Assembly (NCBI RefSeq): GCF_009765785.1
Contig: NZ_LMUT01000003.1
Location: 29,199 to 93,198 of the forward strand
Length of the DNA: 64,000 bases
Direction: 5' to 3'
Source of the DNA: Granulicella sp. L46
GTDB taxonomy: Bacteria; Acidobacteriota; Terriglobia; Terriglobales; Acidobacteriaceae
A program made the translations under genes and the position numbers. The notes below the pieces were generated by a model. It had not been told where the DNA came from, searched no databases, and saw nothing but the letters and a program-made list of their open reading frames with translations. Position 1 is the first letter of the stretch. Each line of letters begins with the position of its first letter. Below are positions 27,101-35,655 of the stretch, one piece after another.

Positions 27101-27143
27101 GCGGCGACGGCGAAAGCGGTGAGGCTCTGATAGTCTCCCTGCA

Positions 27144-28544
27144 ATGGCCTCCGGGGTTGCACAGGGACGATCGCACGAGGAACTGCCGCGCGTATTGACG
27201 GCGACGAACGCGCTGGCGATTGTGGTGGGCATCATTATTGGGTCGGGAATCTTCCTGGTTCCGCGCGAGATGATGGCCGCGGTGGGCAGCTCGCGGATGG
27301 TCTACGCGGTGTGGATTACCGGCGGACTGCTTTCGCTGTTTGGTGCGATGAGTTATGCGGAGGTCGCCGCGATGCGGCCGCGGGTGGGCGGCGAATATGC
27401 GTTCTTACATGATGCCTACGGTCCGCTGACAGCGTTTCTTTATACGTGGACGTGGACGATGATTGCGAAGCCGGCTTCGATCGCGACGATCGCTGCGGGA
27501 CTGATGCGGGTGTTGGGAACGTTTCCGGTGTTCGCGTTTCTGGATCGGGCCGCGGTGGGGCACCTGATGTGGAGCCAAGTGATGGCGATTGCTGCGACGT
27601 GGCTGATTACCGGGTTGAATATCGTAAGTACGCGGGATTCGGCACAGGTGCAGACACTGCTCACGTGGCTGAAGGTGGTGATGATCGTGGTCATCGCGGG
27701 GCTTTGTTTTGCGAGTGTGAAGTATGGCGACTGGCACAACTTTGGTTCGGAGTTTCGTGGCGCGCGGGGAGGGTTTGCGGGGTTCATGATCGCGCTGATT
27801 GCCGCGCTGTGGGCCTATGACGGCTGGTCGGATGTGTCGCAGATGGCGGGCGAGGTGCAGAAGCCGCAACGTTCGTTGCCGGTGGCGCTGATTGGCGGCG
27901 TGACGATTGTGGGTGCGCTGTACATGTTGACGAACGCGGCGATTCAGTACGTTCTGCCCTCGGCTGCGATTGCTGCGACTGACCGGCCGGCTACCGATGC
28001 GTTGCAATTAGTGGCGGGAAATCTTGGGGCGGGATTGGTGGCTGTGGGGATGGCGGTGAGCATCTGCGCAACGTTTGTGGGTAGCTCGCTTTCAGGGGCG
28101 AGGGTGCCATTCGCGGCGGCTCGCGACCGACTGTTTCCGTCGGTGCTGGGGCAGATCCATCCACGCTTCAAGACGCCATGGGTGAGCCTGCTGCTGCAGG
28201 CGGTGCTCAGTTCCCTGCTGCTGTTGGCGATTGGAAAATTTCAAGCGCTGTTCTCGCTGGCGATCTTTTCGGAATGGTTTTTCTACGCGCTCACGGCGGC
28301 GACGGTGTTTGTGTTTCGGGCGCGCGAGCCGGATGCGATCCGGCGTTATCGTGTGACCGGATATCCTGTAGTTCCGGCACTGTTTATTCTGGCGGCGCTG
28401 GTGCTGCTGGTGTTCAGCTTCATGGACCGGCCGCGCGAATCGACTGCGGGGGCGCTGGTGATTTTGTGCGGCGTGCCGGTGCATTATCTTTTTCAACGGA
28501 GTAAGGCTCCGGGCGATAAGGCTTCTGATTATGTCTTCAAATAA
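27144..28544 (+). CDS. APC-superfamily amino acid permease
   Basis: A 466-residue 12-helix transporter. The unwound helix 1 motif is VVGIIIGSGIFLVP (27-40, GSGIF 33-37) and helix 6 follows FAGFMIALIAALWAYDGWSD; both are typical of the APC/LAT group. It likely imports or exchanges neutral or small amino acids. The last 14 bases overlap the start of rsmA, so the two are co-transcribed, though functionally unrelated. Confidence 0.9.
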   Translation: MASGVAQGRSHEELPRVLTATNALAIVVGIIIGSGIFLVPREMMAAVGSSRMVYAVWITGGLLSLFGAMSYAEVAAMRPRVGGEYAFLHDAYGPLTAFLYTWTWTMIAKPASIATIAAGLMRVLGTFPVFAFLDRAAVGHLMWSQVMAIAATWLITGLNIVSTRDSAQVQTLLTWLKVVMIVVIAGLCFASVKYGDWHNFGSEFRGARGGFAGFMIALIAALWAYDGWSDVSQMAGEVQKPQRSLPVALIGGVTIVGALYMLTNAAIQYVLPSAAIAATDRPATDALQLVAGNLGAGLVAVGMAVSICATFVGSSLSGARVPFAAARDRLFPSVLGQIHPRFKTPWVSLLLQAVLSSLLLLAIGKFQALFSLAIFSEWFFYALTAATVFVFRAREPDAIRRYRVTGYPVVPALFILAALVLLVFSFMDRPRESTAGALVILCGVPVHYLFQRSKAPGDKASDYVFK

Positions 28545-29349
28545 AAAACCGAAGCTGGGACAGAATTTCTTGGTGGACGAGAACGCCTGTTTGCATATCG
28601 CCGAGGCGCTTGGAGATGCGAGCGCGCGGACTGTGGTCGAGATCGGGCCTGGGCATGGGGCGATCACGGAGTTGCTTGCGGCGCGTTGCCGGCGGTTGCA
28701 CTGCATTGAGTTTGATCCAGCGCTGGCGCGGGAGTTGGCGTTCCGGTTTCGCAACGATGACCACGTCACCGTTCACCACGCGGATATTCTGGCGACGGAT
28801 TTGAAGACAATGCTGGGAGAAGAGGCATCGCTGGACGTGGTGGGAAATCTGCCTTACTACATTACGTCGGATATTTTGCTGCACCTGTTTGGCGCGGCGC
28901 GTGAAGGCGTGGTGGGGCGTGCCGTGGTGATGATGCAGCGCGAGGTGGCGGAGAGAATTGCTGCGGGGCCGGGGTCGAGCGAGTACGGGGCGCTGTCGGC
29001 GGTGACGCAGATGCACGCGCGGGTGACAAACCTGTTTACGCTGCCGCCGAGCGCGTTTTCGCCGCCGCCGGATGTGTTCTCGACTGTGTTGCGGATGGAG
29101 TTTGCGCCACGCTTTGCCGAGCTTGGGGTTGAGTTCGAGGGCTTCAACCGGTTTCTGCGGGCGAGCTTTGCGCAGAAGCGGAAGACGCTGGCGAATAATC
29201 TGCGGGCGGCAGGATATTCTCCTGCGGAGCTAACGGCCGCGTGGCCAGAGACGATTGCGCTGCAGGCGCGGTCGGAGGCGGTGTCGCTGGAGGCAATGGC
29301 GGGGCTGTATCGAGCGCTGGAAGCGGCCAGGGCGACCGAAGCCCGCTAG
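28531..29349 (+). CDS. rsmA: 16S rRNA dimethyladenosine transferase
   Basis: A 272-residue KsgA/RsmA. It begins with the family phrase KLGQNFLVDENA (8-19), followed by motif I VVEIGPGHGAITELL (35-49), motif II CIEFDPAL, and motif IV NLPYYITSDIL. It dimethylates A1518 and A1519 near the 3' end of 16S rRNA late in ribosome assembly. The C-terminal helical domain is complete (FLRASFAQKRKTLANNLR). It starts inside the permease gene, and its stop overlaps the end of ruvC on the other strand. Confidence 0.96.
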   Translation: MSSNKKPKLGQNFLVDENACLHIAEALGDASARTVVEIGPGHGAITELLAARCRRLHCIEFDPALARELAFRFRNDDHVTVHHADILATDLKTMLGEEASLDVVGNLPYYITSDILLHLFGAAREGVVGRAVVMMQREVAERIAAGPGSSEYGALSAVTQMHARVTNLFTLPPSAFSPPPDVFSTVLRMEFAPRFAELGVEFEGFNRFLRASFAQKRKTLANNLRAAGYSPAELTAAWPETIALQARSEAVSLEAMAGLYRALEAARATEAR

Positions 29350-29849
29350 CGGCGCATGTGCTCCGCGGTTTGCGCGTGGTGGATGTGGCAGATGGCGATG
29401 GCGAGGGCGTCGGCGGCGTCGGCGGGCTTGGGCGCCTCCTCGAGGTCGAGCAGGCGCGCGACCATGAACTGCACCTGCTCCTTGGCGGCGAGGCCATAGC
29501 CTACGACGGAGCTTTTGATGGTGAGTGGAGCATATTCGGCAACGAGCAGGCCACAGTTGGCGGCGGCCAGCATGGCGACGCCGCGGACCTGGCCGAGCTT
29601 GAGCGCGCTCTTGGCGTTGGCCGAGAAGAAGACTTCTTCGATGGCGACTACCTCAGGCTGCCAGAGTTGGAGTAGGGCGGAGAGTTCGACGTAGACCTGG
29701 AGCAGGCGGACGGGGGCGCGGTCCTTCTTGTTCAGGCGAACGGCGCCGGCGCAGAGGGGACGGAGCTTTGGGATACGCGCGGTGTCGTCGACCTCCACCA
29801 CACCGTAGCCGGTGAACTCCGTTCCGCAGTCGATGCCGAAGACCCGCAT
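29346..29849 (-). CDS. ruvC: Holliday junction endonuclease RuvC
   Basis: A 167-residue RNase H-fold resolvase. The acidic catalytic residues are Asp7 (FGIDCG), Glu71 (AIEEVFF), Asp144 and Asp147 (KPADAADALA). It cuts Holliday junctions with RuvAB. The start at 29849 is chosen because the protein then begins directly with the first strand; an upstream ATG at 29906 adds 19 basic residues with no homology. The frame is complete and its 3' end meets the end of rsmA. ruvA and ruvB are not in the window. Confidence 0.94.
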   Translation of the reverse strand: MRVFGIDCGTEFTGYGVVEVDDTARIPKLRPLCAGAVRLNKKDRAPVRLLQVYVELSALLQLWQPEVVAIEEVFFSANAKSALKLGQVRGVAMLAAANCGLLVAEYAPLTIKSSVVGYGLAAKEQVQFMVARLLDLEEAPKPADAADALAIAICHIHHAQTAEHMRR

Positions 29850-30038
29850 GCACACCAGTTTACAGCGTAGAAAGCTTCTCATGACGGCCAGGGCGCGGTG
29901 TGGCATCTAACTCGCAAGCTGCTCAGAATATAGAGGCAGGCAATAATGAGATTCGCAACATGACGGCGCGACCGATACAATCGACGCGACGCAGCAAGTA
30001 GACAGCGCACGAAGTTTTCCAAAGGCCAAAGACCTCTC

Positions 30039-30929
30039 TTGAACGTTTTGCGACATATTGCTACTGCCGGCCTGCTCGTCCTGATGACGACGATGGGGCG
30101 CGCGCAGGTTGCAGAGCCGGCCGCCGCGCCGCCGGCTCAGAAGTCAGCACCATCACGACCGGCTACAGCGCCATCGAAACCTGCCGCGACACCTGTGCGG
30201 CATGCCGCACCGAGTTCCCCGTCCGTTCCGGCGCCCATTCCGATCAACCGCACCGTGATCGTGCTCGATCCGGCGCATGGGGGCGTCGACAGCGGGTCGC
30301 AGATCAGCGATACGACGGTGGAGAAGAATGTGACGCTGGCGCTGGCGTTCCGGTTGCGATCGCTACTGACGGCCCGCGGTTTTACCGTGGTCATGACGCG
30401 AGAGGCGGACGCGCCGGCGGTTCCAAATGCAGCGGGCTCCGCGATGACGCTGGATGATCGCGCGGGGATCGCGAACCACGCGCATGCGGCGGCATGCCTT
30501 GTACTCCACGCAACGCCAAGCGGGAGCGGGGTGCATCTCTACCGGTCGGAGCTGGGGGCGAGCGAGGGCCAGCCTACGGTGGTTCCATGGCTGACCGCGC
30601 AGGCGGCGTGGATCCCGCAGAGCCAATTGCTGGCGAATCAGATGGCCGCCGCGTTTTCGCGTTCCGGATTGGCGCTGATCGCGAGCAACGCGTCGGTGCG
30701 TCCGATCGATTCGCTGACCTGCCCGGCGCTGGTGGTGGAGCTTGCGCCTTCGGGAGACGACGCCGACAGCATCAATGACACGGACTATCAGCAGCGGGTA
30801 GCGCTGACGATTGCCGGGGAGTTGGTGTCCTGGCAGAACCAGGTGCAGCCGCCGGCGCGGCTCGCAGCGGCACCAAGCGCAACCGTTGTACAGGCGACGC
30901 CGAGCGACGCTGCGGGGGCACAGCCATGA
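30039..30929 (+). CDS. Secreted N-acetylmuramoyl-L-alanine amidase (Amidase_3)
   Basis: A 296-residue exported zinc amidase that cleaves the lactyl-alanine bond of peptidoglycan. The signal sequence (about 1-22) is followed by a long Ala/Pro-rich linker (to 70) and the catalytic domain, with zinc ligands His80 (LDPAHGGVDSG), Glu95 (EKNVTL) and His157 (LVLHATPSGSG), and catalytic Glu234 (LVVELAP). A TTG is the likely start; an ATG 15 codons in would cut the signal peptide. It is first in the amidase-GerMN-murI operon; the next ATG overlaps its stop. Confidence 0.88.
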   Translation: MNVLRHIATAGLLVLMTTMGRAQVAEPAAAPPAQKSAPSRPATAPSKPAATPVRHAAPSSPSVPAPIPINRTVIVLDPAHGGVDSGSQISDTTVEKNVTLALAFRLRSLLTARGFTVVMTREADAPAVPNAAGSAMTLDDRAGIANHAHAAACLVLHATPSGSGVHLYRSELGASEGQPTVVPWLTAQAAWIPQSQLLANQMAAAFSRSGLALIASNASVRPIDSLTCPALVVELAPSGDDADSINDTDYQQRVALTIAGELVSWQNQVQPPARLAAAPSATVVQATPSDAAGAQP

Positions 30930-31654
30930 TCCAACGCCATCAACGAATCGTGTTCTGGTGCCTGGTCGTGTGCATTGTGGGCATGGGCGTGCTGCTGGCC
31001 GTGGAGCGGCAGCGCGGGCGCCAGCGGATTGCGGCACTCGCTGACGACGATCAGACGCCCCTTGACGCGCCAACCGCGATGGCCGAGACCGTAACGCTGG
31101 ATCTTGCGAATGATGGGGACGGATCGATCGCGCCGGCCTCACGCCAGATAGCCCTGCCAGAGGATCCCAATGCACGGGCGCGGGCGTTGATCGATCACCT
31201 GATCGCGGAGTACGCGCTGCCCGGCTCGGCGCATGCTCTGCCACCGGGCGCGGCGGTCGCGGAAGTGTTCCTGGTACCTTTGCCGTTGGTGGGGTATACG
31301 ACCGATTCCACGTCGTCGGCGACGAAGGATGGCGGGTTCCGAGCGACCGTACCGGTGGCCCAGAGCGATCCCGATCCGGTGCAGGCGAAGCAGCCGGGCG
31401 GAGAACTCGCCGTGATCGATCTGCATAGTACGTTTGTGAATCAGCATCCGTCCGGCGTGGAGGTGGAATCGCTGACGCTGCGCTCAATCCTGGGAACGCT
31501 GCATGCCAATCTTCCGCAGATTGAGCAGGTGCGCTTCCTGGTGGACGGGCAGGCTCGCGAGACGCTGGCGGGGCATGCAGACCTGCTGCGGACCTACCCT
31601 GCCGTCGATACGACCTCCAGCGGAAGTGCTGCAAGTCAAGGACGATCGAACTGA
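30926..31654 (+). CDS. Membrane-anchored GerMN domain protein
   Basis: A 242-residue protein with an N-terminal membrane helix (about 8-26) and an extracytoplasmic GerMN domain (about 80-220; recognisable end VESLTLRSILGTLHANLP ... VRFLVDGQARETLAGHADL). GerMN domains are beta-sandwich modules known from spore germination protein GerM and LpqB, but the phylum does not form spores; here it likely helps the amidase at the wall. It overlaps the amidase gene by four bases, and its stop directly precedes the murI ATG. No enzyme residues are seen. Confidence 0.85.
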   Translation: MIQRHQRIVFWCLVVCIVGMGVLLAVERQRGRQRIAALADDDQTPLDAPTAMAETVTLDLANDGDGSIAPASRQIALPEDPNARARALIDHLIAEYALPGSAHALPPGAAVAEVFLVPLPLVGYTTDSTSSATKDGGFRATVPVAQSDPDPVQAKQPGGELAVIDLHSTFVNQHPSGVEVESLTLRSILGTLHANLPQIEQVRFLVDGQARETLAGHADLLRTYPAVDTTSSGSAASQGRSN

Positions 31655-32512
31655 ATGAACCCTGCTGGCGGAAAACAAAATGTTGCGCAGACGACGGCGA
31701 ATCCAGGTCCGATGGTTGGGGTGTTCGACTCCGGTTTTGGCGGGCTGACGGTGTTGCGCGCGCTGCTGTCGAAGATCCCGTCGGCGAATTACCTCTACCT
31801 GGGCGACACGGCGCGGCTGCCCTACGGGGCGAAGTCGCAGGCGACGATTGCGCGCTACGCGGTGGAGAGTGCGCGCTTTCTGGAGCAGCGTGGCTGCGAG
31901 TACCTGGTGATCGCCTGCAACACGGCGACGGCGCTAGCGCTCGAAGATATTCGCCGCGCGGTGAGCGTGCCGGTGCTGGGTGTGATTGAGCCTGGAGCCC
32001 ATGCTGCGAAGAGGGCCGTCGGCGCGGGTGCCGAGGTGCTGGTGCTGGCTACGGCGGCGACCGTGCAATCGCATGCCTACCATGCGGCATGTGAGGCTGT
32101 CGGATTGCGGGCGATTGAGGTGGCGTGCCCGCTGCTGGTGCCGTTGGTGGAAGAGGGCTGGACCGATCATGAGGTCACGCGCGAGGTGCTGCGCATCTAC
32201 TTGTCGGAAGCGTTGGCGAAGTGCAAGCCAGAGGCCGTGCTGCTGGGCTGCACGCATTATCCACTGATCGCGGGAGCCATTGAAACGACGCTGCGGGAGC
32301 TGGGATCAGATGCGGTGGTGATTGATTCGGCCGAGGCGACGGCGGAGGCTGCGGCTGCGGCGCTCGACGTGGCTGCCGGGAGGAATTCACCGGAAACCTC
32401 TCTCAGTTTTGAATGCTATGCCACGGATTCGGTGGAGAAATTTCAACGACTTGGCAGCTTGTTTCTCCACCAACCGATTGCGCACGTGCATCATCTCGAC
32501 CTGGGCGGATAG
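31655..32512 (+). CDS. murI: Glutamate racemase
   Basis: A 285-residue MurI making D-glutamate for peptidoglycan. Active-site elements: VFDSGFGGLTVLR (Asp25, Ser26), YLGDTARLPYG, Cys88 (ACNTAT) and Cys199 (LGCTHYPL). Both catalytic cysteines are present. The ATG follows the previous stop at once, and GAACTGAATG shows no strong ribosome site, so translation is probably coupled. It has about 20 extra N-terminal residues compared with the core family. Confidence 0.95.
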   Translation: MNPAGGKQNVAQTTANPGPMVGVFDSGFGGLTVLRALLSKIPSANYLYLGDTARLPYGAKSQATIARYAVESARFLEQRGCEYLVIACNTATALALEDIRRAVSVPVLGVIEPGAHAAKRAVGAGAEVLVLATAATVQSHAYHAACEAVGLRAIEVACPLLVPLVEEGWTDHEVTREVLRIYLSEALAKCKPEAVLLGCTHYPLIAGAIETTLRELGSDAVVIDSAEATAEAAAAALDVAAGRNSPETSLSFECYATDSVEKFQRLGSLFLHQPIAHVHHLDLGG

Positions 32513-32525
32513 ACTGGTTGGAACG

Positions 32526-32912
32526 ATGCACTATCTTCTGAAATCTGAACCCGACAAGTACTCCTTTGACGACCTGCTGCGTGATGGCGAAACGAAGTGG
32601 GATGGAATCAAAAACCCGCAGGCGCTGATCACGCTGCGCAACATGAAGCCCGGGGAGCAGTGTGTGATCTACCACTCCAACGTTGGTAAAGCCGCCGTTG
32701 GGACAGCGAAGGTTATCTCGGTGACGACCGATCCCGACGACCCCAAGACGCCCATCGTGCGGTTGAAGGCGGGTAAGCGTCTGAAGCGCGAAAAGCCGCT
32801 GACCGAAATTCGCCATGCCGGGGTGTTTCTGGGCTCGATATTGTTCCGCCAGTTTCGCTTATCGGTCGTGCCGCTGTCTGAGGAGCAATTCGACTGGCTG
32901 GTTCACGGCTGA
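32526..32912 (+). CDS. EVE-domain protein
   Basis: A 128-residue EVE domain (PUA-like fold, like human THYN1). Typical phrases: YLLKSEPDKYSFDDL, WDGIKNPQALITLRNM, GEQCVIYHSNVGKAAVG and LSEEQFDWLV. EVE domains bind modified bases in DNA or RNA; bacterial ones sometimes lie beside restriction systems, but none is here. The ATG at 32526 is 14 bases after the murI stop; codons upstream in frame lie inside murI. Function in this organism is unknown. Confidence 0.92.
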   Translation: MHYLLKSEPDKYSFDDLLRDGETKWDGIKNPQALITLRNMKPGEQCVIYHSNVGKAAVGTAKVISVTTDPDDPKTPIVRLKAGKRLKREKPLTEIRHAGVFLGSILFRQFRLSVVPLSEEQFDWLVHG

Positions 32913-32999
32913 GAGGGCTCTGCACAGCCAGAGTTCACCTCAAACTGCTATTCTTAGCGTCGGTTGATTTGATTTACCAGCACGGCAGGAGTTTTCAGC

Positions 33000-33776
33000 A
33001 TGATCGATATGAAGGGCAAAGTGGCTGTGGTGTTTGGCCTCGCCAACAAGCGCAGCATCGCGTATGCCATCGCAGAAAAGCTGTCCGAGGCGGGGGCCAC
33101 CCTGGTGCTGTGCTACCAGAGCGAGAGGTTGCGTGAAGAGTCGGAGGAGCTGATTGAAGCTCTTGGACAGAAGGGCACGGCGCGCGCGATTCAGTGCGAC
33201 GTCTCGGTCGACGAGCAGATTGATGCTGCCTTTGCGCAGATCGCCGAAGCGTTTCCGGTCATCCACACGGTGGTACATTCGGTGGCCTTCGCTCCGCAGG
33301 ACGCTCTGAAGAACGATTTCCTGATGACCAAGCGCGAAGAGTTCCGCATTGCGCATGATGTCAGCGTTTATTCCCTGATTGCGATCGCGCGCGCGGCCGC
33401 TCCGCTGATGACTGAGGGTGGATCGATCATGACGTTGACTTACTACGGCAGCACCAAGGTTTTTCCGAACTACAACGTGATGGGCGTAGCGAAGGCGGCG
33501 CTCGAGGCCACGGTGCGATACCTTGCGGCGTCGCTGGGTTCTAAGGGGATTCGCGTGAATGCGATCTCGGCTGGGCCCATCAAGACGCTTGCCGCCCGCG
33601 GGGTTAGCGACTTTGCGACCATCCTGGACGCTGTCACAGCGCGCGCCCCACTGCATCGGAATATCGAGCAGCAGGAGGTTGGCAAGGTGGCGCTGTTCCT
33701 GGCCAGCGACCTCGCCAGCGGCATGACCGGCGGCGTGACGTTCGTGGATTGCGGGTTCAGCATCACCGGAATTTAA
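33000..33776 (+). CDS. fabI: Enoyl-[acyl-carrier-protein] reductase, NADH-dependent
   Basis: A 258-residue FabI, performing the last reduction in each fatty acid elongation cycle. It has the nucleotide loop VVFGLANKRSIAYAIA and catalytic Tyr148/Tyr158/Lys165 (TYYGSTKVFPNYNVMGVAK), with the usual six-residue Tyr-to-Lys spacing. The C-terminal substrate loop ISAGPIKTLAARGV and GVTFVDCGFSITGI complete the fold. GGCAGGAG lies 8 bases before ATG 33000. It is monocistronic or followed by the DinB-like gene 25 bases downstream. Confidence 0.96.
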   Translation: MIDMKGKVAVVFGLANKRSIAYAIAEKLSEAGATLVLCYQSERLREESEELIEALGQKGTARAIQCDVSVDEQIDAAFAQIAEAFPVIHTVVHSVAFAPQDALKNDFLMTKREEFRIAHDVSVYSLIAIARAAAPLMTEGGSIMTLTYYGSTKVFPNYNVMGVAKAALEATVRYLAASLGSKGIRVNAISAGPIKTLAARGVSDFATILDAVTARAPLHRNIEQQEVGKVALFLASDLASGMTGGVTFVDCGFSITGI

Positions 33777-33801
33777 TGCATGGATTCAAAGGAGCTCAGA
33801 G

Positions 33802-34314
33802 GTGACCACCGCTGAATTATTGCTCGAAGACTTTGATGTTGAGATCTCTAACACCCGCCGCACGCTGGAGCGTGTGCCCGACGACAAGCCGGACTGGGTG
33901 CCGCACGATAAGTCGATGAAGCTGGGCAAGCTGGCCATGCACTGCGCAACTATGCCGTTGTTTGGCTATTACATTCTCGAAGACGAGGGCATGGACATGG
34001 CGAACTCCAAGCGCCCGCATGCGCCCCTGGTATTCGAGTCGCGCGAGCTTTGCCTTGAGCGCCTGGATGAGTCTGCGGCCAAATGTCGCGCCGCGGTGGC
34101 CGCCGCCAGCGATGAAGACCTGGCGAAGCTTTGGCCCTTCTCCTTTGGTGAGCACATGATCTCCAATGTCTCGCGCTCCAAGACCTACCGGCTGATGTTC
34201 TTCAATCACCTGATCCATCACACGGCACAGCTGGGCGTGTATCTGCGGCTCAACGAGATTCCCGTGCCTGCGCTGTATGGGCCGTCGGCGGACGAGCAGT
34301 GGGCGCCGAAGTAA
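33802..34314 (+). CDS. DinB-like four-helix bundle protein
   Basis: A 170-residue DinB/YfiT-like protein. The three metal-binding histidines of the fold are seen: LGKLAMHCA, and FFNHLIHHTAQLGVYLRL in the last helix. Family members are metal-dependent thiol S-transferases, some using bacillithiol or mycothiol; bshC in this window makes a bacillithiol-dependent role plausible but unproven. The GTG start at 33802 is supported by AAGGAGCTCAG just upstream. It follows fabI in the same direction. Confidence 0.85.
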   Translation: MTTAELLLEDFDVEISNTRRTLERVPDDKPDWVPHDKSMKLGKLAMHCATMPLFGYYILEDEGMDMANSKRPHAPLVFESRELCLERLDESAAKCRAAVAAASDEDLAKLWPFSFGEHMISNVSRSKTYRLMFFNHLIHHTAQLGVYLRLNEIPVPALYGPSADEQWAPK

Positions 34315-34362
34315 TGCGTAATCGCTGACCTTCGCGGCGGTTTGCAGTATTCTTCTTGCACC

Positions 34363-35637
34363 ATGAGACTTTCAATTCTGACCGTCGCTCTCGCGGGCTG
34401 CACGTTCGCCACGGCGGCGCAGCAGCCTGAAACTCACGTCACTGTTCTACACGCGGCTCGCATTCTCGATGTCGCCGCGGGCAAGGTTCTTTCGCCGGGC
34501 GAAGTACTGGTGGAAGGTGAGCGGATTCGCGAGGTAGGTTCCCATGTCACGCGGCCAGTCGGGGCTGTGGTGATCGACCTCGGCGATACGACGCTGATGC
34601 CTGGCCTCATCGACGTGCACACTCATCTCTTCCTCCACCCCGGCAACGAAGGTCTGCAGACGGTCGAGGAGTCCGTGCCGCAGCGAACCCTACAGGCTGC
34701 GGCTGCCGCGAAGGCCGATGTGATGGCCGGCTTCACCGCGGAGCGCGACATGGGGACAGAGGGAGCTGGGTGCGCCGATGTTGCTGTGCGCGATGCGATC
34801 AGCAGCGGCCTGATTCCTGGTCCGCGCATGCGCGTTTCGTGCAACGCGATCGACATCGTGGGCGGGCATGAAGACGCCATTGGATTCAATCCTGCCCAAC
34901 AAGTGCTCTCGAACGCCGACTATGCGAACTCCGCCGACCAGATTGTTGCGGTGATGCGTGAGCAGCGTAAGGGTGGGGCCGACTTCACCAAAATTTACGA
35001 GACGGGGCGAGACCGTCTCGAAGGCGATACCTTCACGACGCCTTATCAATACACTGAAGCGCAGCTTGCCGCGGCGGTCGCAGAGGCCGATCGTACGGGC
35101 TCGTTTGTGGGAGTGCATTGCACCGGTGAGCCGGGGGCTTCGTATGCGGCGGAGGCTGGTGTGGCCGCTATCGATCACGCTTACAACCTTTCGCCGGCGA
35201 CGATGAAGATCATGCGCGAGAAGCAGATTTACGCCGTGCCTACGTTTGCTGTTGTTGAGTATTTCGCTGACCATCCACAGCGCGGGGATGGCTCGGAAGA
35301 TCGCCGCGAACTTGCTTACCACGCGAAGCAGTTCAAGAAGCAGATGGCGGCGGGCGTGCCGTTTGCGGTGGGATCGGATGTGGGGCCGTTTCCGCATGGA
35401 ACACAGGCGCGTGAGCTCGAGTTGATGGTGAAGTTTGGCATGCCGCCAGCGGATGTGCTGCGCGCAGACCTGATCAATGGGGCACGACTGCTGCGGTGGG
35501 CTGACGAAATTGGGCAGCTAAAGCCGGGCTTTTATGCGGATGTGATCGCAGTTCCCGGCAATCCGCTGGACGATATTGGCGTGTTGAAGAAGGCCGTCTT
35601 CGTGATGAAGAACGGCGAGGTGCTGCGCAAGGATTAG
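34363..35637 (+). CDS. Exported amidohydrolase (imidazolonepropionase-like)
   Basis: A 424-residue metal-dependent hydrolase with a short export signal; ALAGC at 9-13 is a possible lipobox. The TIM-barrel metal site includes DVHTHLF (His86, His88), the FTKIYE strand, GVHCTGE, IDHAYNL and VGSDVGPFPHG. Beta-sandwich parts flank it (ILDVAAGKVLSPGEVLVEGE at the start; NPLDDIGVLKKAVFVMKNGE at the end). Relatives cleave peptides or cyclic amides in the periplasm. The true substrate is not known. The start at 34363 fits the signal; an ATG 21 bases earlier is less likely. Confidence 0.9.
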   Translation: MRLSILTVALAGCTFATAAQQPETHVTVLHAARILDVAAGKVLSPGEVLVEGERIREVGSHVTRPVGAVVIDLGDTTLMPGLIDVHTHLFLHPGNEGLQTVEESVPQRTLQAAAAAKADVMAGFTAERDMGTEGAGCADVAVRDAISSGLIPGPRMRVSCNAIDIVGGHEDAIGFNPAQQVLSNADYANSADQIVAVMREQRKGGADFTKIYETGRDRLEGDTFTTPYQYTEAQLAAAVAEADRTGSFVGVHCTGEPGASYAAEAGVAAIDHAYNLSPATMKIMREKQIYAVPTFAVVEYFADHPQRGDGSEDRRELAYHAKQFKKQMAAGVPFAVGSDVGPFPHGTQARELELMVKFGMPPADVLRADLINGARLLRWADEIGQLKPGFYADVIAVPGNPLDDIGVLKKAVFVMKNGEVLRKD

Positions 35638-35655
35638 GCTAGCCGCGCCTAGCTG

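Noticed and set aside
25538..27235. A 565-codon open frame on the minus strand
   Set aside because: It is antisense to the GT39-like glycosyltransferase gene, with an Arg/His/Gln-rich composition and no motifs.
32526..32912. EVE protein as part of a modification-dependent restriction system
   Set aside because: No McrBC, HNH or other nuclease gene lies near; murI and fabI are its neighbours.
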